DNA from: Pontibacter anaerobius
GTDB lineage: Bacteria > Bacteroidota > Bacteroidia > Cytophagales > Hymenobacteraceae
DNA length: 64,000 nt
Assembly (NCBI RefSeq): GCF_026241195.1
Contig: NZ_JAPFQO010000009.1
Location: 244,770-308,769, forward strand
Reading direction: 5' to 3'
Positions 62,425-64,000 of the stretch are shown piece after piece. The notes under the pieces were generated by a model, which was not told where the DNA came from, did not search any database, and was given only the letters and a program-made list of their open reading frames with translations. Every line of letters starts with the position of its first letter. Position 1 is the first letter of the stretch. A program made the translations under genes and the position numbers.

Positions 62425-63068
62425 TCAGACTATTAGGTTCAATATCACTTGACAATTCTGCCATAAGATCCAGCTTTGGGCGCTTTCTGATTTTTTTTCG
62501 TGATCCTTGTCGATCCTACGGAAGAAGTTGAACATCCCGAAAGCCCGCTCGGTCACCCACTTAACTGGCACGAAGTCTTCTGTGCTCAGTGGTTTGAAGC
62601 GTATCTCCAGTTCCGCACTCTCAGGTCCTCCGTGCCCCATCCTATGAATGCCTTCTCATAGGGCCCGTCGGCCCTGTGCGCCGCATGCACCACCAGCCTT
62701 CAGAATAGGCCCAGCGTGTCGGTAATCACGTCTTCCTGCCGTTAACCTTCTTGTTGCCGCCCACTCCCTTCCGCTGGCTCACAAACGGGTCACCTTAACC
62801 CTTTGCGTGCCAACGCTCATCAGGCTGGGGGAGGCTACTTTGCCGTGTCGCTCCTGGATGTTGAGCCGGAAGTTAAGCCGCTTCAGCGTGTCTTCCTCAT
62901 GCCACTTGCGGAAATAGTAATAGGCCAGCTGCCATTTGGGGAAGACCTTCCGGGCAGGTTCAGCCATTGGCAATCCACCTGCAACATGTAAAAAATAGCA
63001 TACACTACAACTCGCAGCGAGTACTTGTGTTTTCTTGCTATAGGCAGCGATACTTTTACCTCTTTCAT
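62425..63068 (-). pseudogene. Second IS5-like transposase pseudogene
   Basis: Fragments in three frames on the minus strand give KYSLRVVVYAIFYMLQVDCQW (N-terminal part), FPKWQLAYYYFRKWHEEDTL and HGKVASPSLMSVGTQRVKVT (middle), then a broken stretch, and finally VTERAFGMFNFFRRIDKD with ESAQSWILWQNCQVILNL (C-terminal part). The layout matches IS5-type transposases (PKWQLVYYYFRKW, ERTFAWLNRFRRLSKD). Frameshifts, stops and missing segments make it inactive. Its family subtype differs from the neighbour at 61617-62295. Confidence 0.82.
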
Positions 63069-63694
63069 TGCGAGTAAGTTAGTCTCTGAATTTGAGATTC
63101 CTTAATAACGCTTTGGTCAATTTTAACTTATGGATTGAATCGCTCTTTTTTACCCATTCAGAATTTTAGATATGCTCTTAGCTTACAAAAAACTAAAACA
63201 GCTATTTGGTATAGCTATCTCTACTCTGCATAAATCTAATGGTGAGATAGTGAACATTACTTATTTAAGTATCAGACAACCTGTTTATTCCCTCGCTTTT
63301 CTTCCTCTAAATTTTCTTCTGCTTAAATTAGTTATAATTTTTACTTTATTAAATATTGATATACACATTCAACAGAATGTGGAAATTGTTTATTTTTCAA
63401 TATTCCAAGTTAATATCATAAGTATTTAAATTAAAACTTGGTGAAATGTTTTCAATTTCGAAAATGGGTCGTTTATCTTTGTTTTAATGTTTATGCGGAA
63501 TGTCCTAAAATGATAAGTCTGAATGAGATAATATTTAGTGATATATAAATTTGAATAATAATTAGTTAAGTTGTGTATGGGTATATTTTTAAGTTAGGTT
63601 GTAATTTTTTTATATATATAAATTAATATTAGTATAATTTTTGACCACAGTGGTCTAATTAATCATTCACCAATTTTTATTTAGCCAAAGAGAA
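63069..63694. other. AT-rich gene-free stretch
   Basis: About 630 bases, very AT-rich (runs such as TTTTTTTATATATATAAATT at about 63605-63622). A frame at 63172-63429 encodes 85 hydrophobic residues but has no recognisable domain, codon bias like random AT-rich DNA and no ribosome site, so I do not call it. The 3' part should hold the promoter of the lyase-like gene. Confidence 0.6.
63643..63655. promoter_or_regulatory. Palindrome GACCAC-A-GTGGTC upstream of the lipoprotein gene
   Basis: A perfect 6-bp inverted repeat around a single A, standing out by its GC content in AT-rich DNA, 39 bases before the start codon. A possible operator; no regulator is identified. Confidence 0.4.
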
Positions 63695-64000
63695 ATGAAT
63701 TCAAAATTCAAGCCTATTCTTATGTCCTTGCTAGTAGGGGCAGTAGCTTTTTCATGCGAACAAAAGGAACAAGATGAGGTAGTGCCATCATCAGAACTAA
63801 ATGCGGAAGCAACAAGTCTATTAACATCAGCAAACCTACTTTTTGAAGAGCTTTTCGAAGGTGGTTCCCCACTGTCTGGTATTTACACGGAGACGGCTGG
63901 TAGCCATTCGCTGCAGTACGTGAGCACGCATTCCTTCGGGGGCTCGCGCTCGGCCCGCTTCGAGCTGCGCGACACCGACCCGATGGTCAACGCCGGCACG
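63695..64000 (+). CDS. Lipoprotein with polysaccharide-lyase-like start (3'-truncated by window edge)
   Basis: The first 102 residues are visible. A lipoprotein signal ends VAFSC (Cys21), followed by an acidic linker, then GSPLSGIYTETAGSHSLQYV and SARFELRDTDPMVNAGT. The latter resembles the start of heparin-lyase-I-like polysaccharide lyases, which cleave uronic-acid polysaccharides, but the catalytic part is outside the window. The first 165 or so bases are AT-rich like the upstream DNA, whereas the rest is GC-rich like the main chromosome, so the signal peptide and the enzyme part appear to have different origins. Confidence 0.7.
   Translation, partial: MNSKFKPILMSLLVGAVAFSCEQKEQDEVVPSSELNAEATSLLTSANLLFEELFEGGSPLSGIYTETAGSHSLQYVSTHSFGGSRSARFELRDTDPMVNAGT

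Noticed and set aside
63172..63429. 85-residue frame in AT-rich DNA
   Set aside because: Hydrophobic Leu/Ile-rich composition expected from random AT-rich sequence; no domain or ribosome site.
1..64000. CRISPR arrays, rRNA, tRNA, known riboswitches
   Set aside because: No regularly spaced direct repeats, cloverleaf with CCA-type end or conserved riboswitch core was recognised by eye; a covariance-model scan would be decisive.

Overview
The window reads as chromosome of a Bacteroidota bacterium, most likely Cytophagales and close to Pontibacter/Hymenobacteraceae. The supporting traits are an outer-membrane beta-barrel receptor with an N-terminal carboxypeptidase-regulatory-like domain, a 13-gene nuo locus with nuoC and nuoD fused, heavy-metal efflux genes with DUF3347 and HYC_CC_PP proteins, short-form glucan phosphorylase, many lipoproteins, and no classical Shine-Dalgarno sequence before most starts. 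The genus is an inference. No rRNA, tRNA, CRISPR array or replication origin was recognised.

Layout. 1-6043: end of an AEC-type permease, a zinc-ribbon protein, hemJ and hemN (consecutive late haem steps), a D-threonine aldolase/D-serine dehydratase-like PLP enzyme and a membrane-anchored GH25 lysozyme. 6044-6910: non-coding dispersed repeats. 6911-13411: a Tyr/Gly/Ser/Arg-rich disordered protein, a cellulose-synthase-like GT2 divergent from a GH2-type lipoprotein, a nucleotidyltransferase-metallophosphoesterase pair, and an acyl-carrier-like protein without the carrier serine. 13562-19976: RND multidrug efflux operon (pump, adaptor, TolC) with a GbsR/MarR regulator and matching operator-like palindromes before both transcription units. 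20249-27719: glucan phosphorylase lacking the usual PLP lysine, dipeptidase PepD, a flavodoxin-reductase/ferredoxin fusion, a GH30 lipoprotein and a small lipoprotein. 27889-30327: outer-membrane receptor. 30759-40362: heavy-metal efflux locus (CusA-, CusB-, CusC-like proteins, two DUF3347 modules, a 42-residue membrane protein, HYC_CC_PP, DUF2231). 40483-42368: CAT-like acetyltransferase and a beta-barrel protein. 42435-58623: complex I, nuoA to nuoN in order on the minus strand, interrupted by a beta-barrel gene between nuoA and nuoB, a DUF4242 gene between nuoB and nuoCD, and palindromic repeats. 58698-64000: a CBS protein, a small membrane protein, an exopolysaccharide glycosylphosphotransferase, two decayed IS5-like transposases and the start of a polysaccharide-lyase-like lipoprotein in AT-rich, apparently acquired DNA.

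Two sequence-level signals cut across the genes. The hexamer AAGTAT/ATACTT (often AAGTATAA or AAGTATGG) is strongly over-represented on both strands, in genes and between them; I counted 22 copies by hand in 45001-50000, where about 2.4 are expected by chance. It is absent from about 59820 to 63049, over the exopolysaccharide/IS region. Second, a composite non-coding repeat of about 350-430 bp occurs in three near-complete copies (near 6.4, 22.4 and 41.5 kb), accompanied by several REP-like palindrome families, some lying inside the nuo operon.
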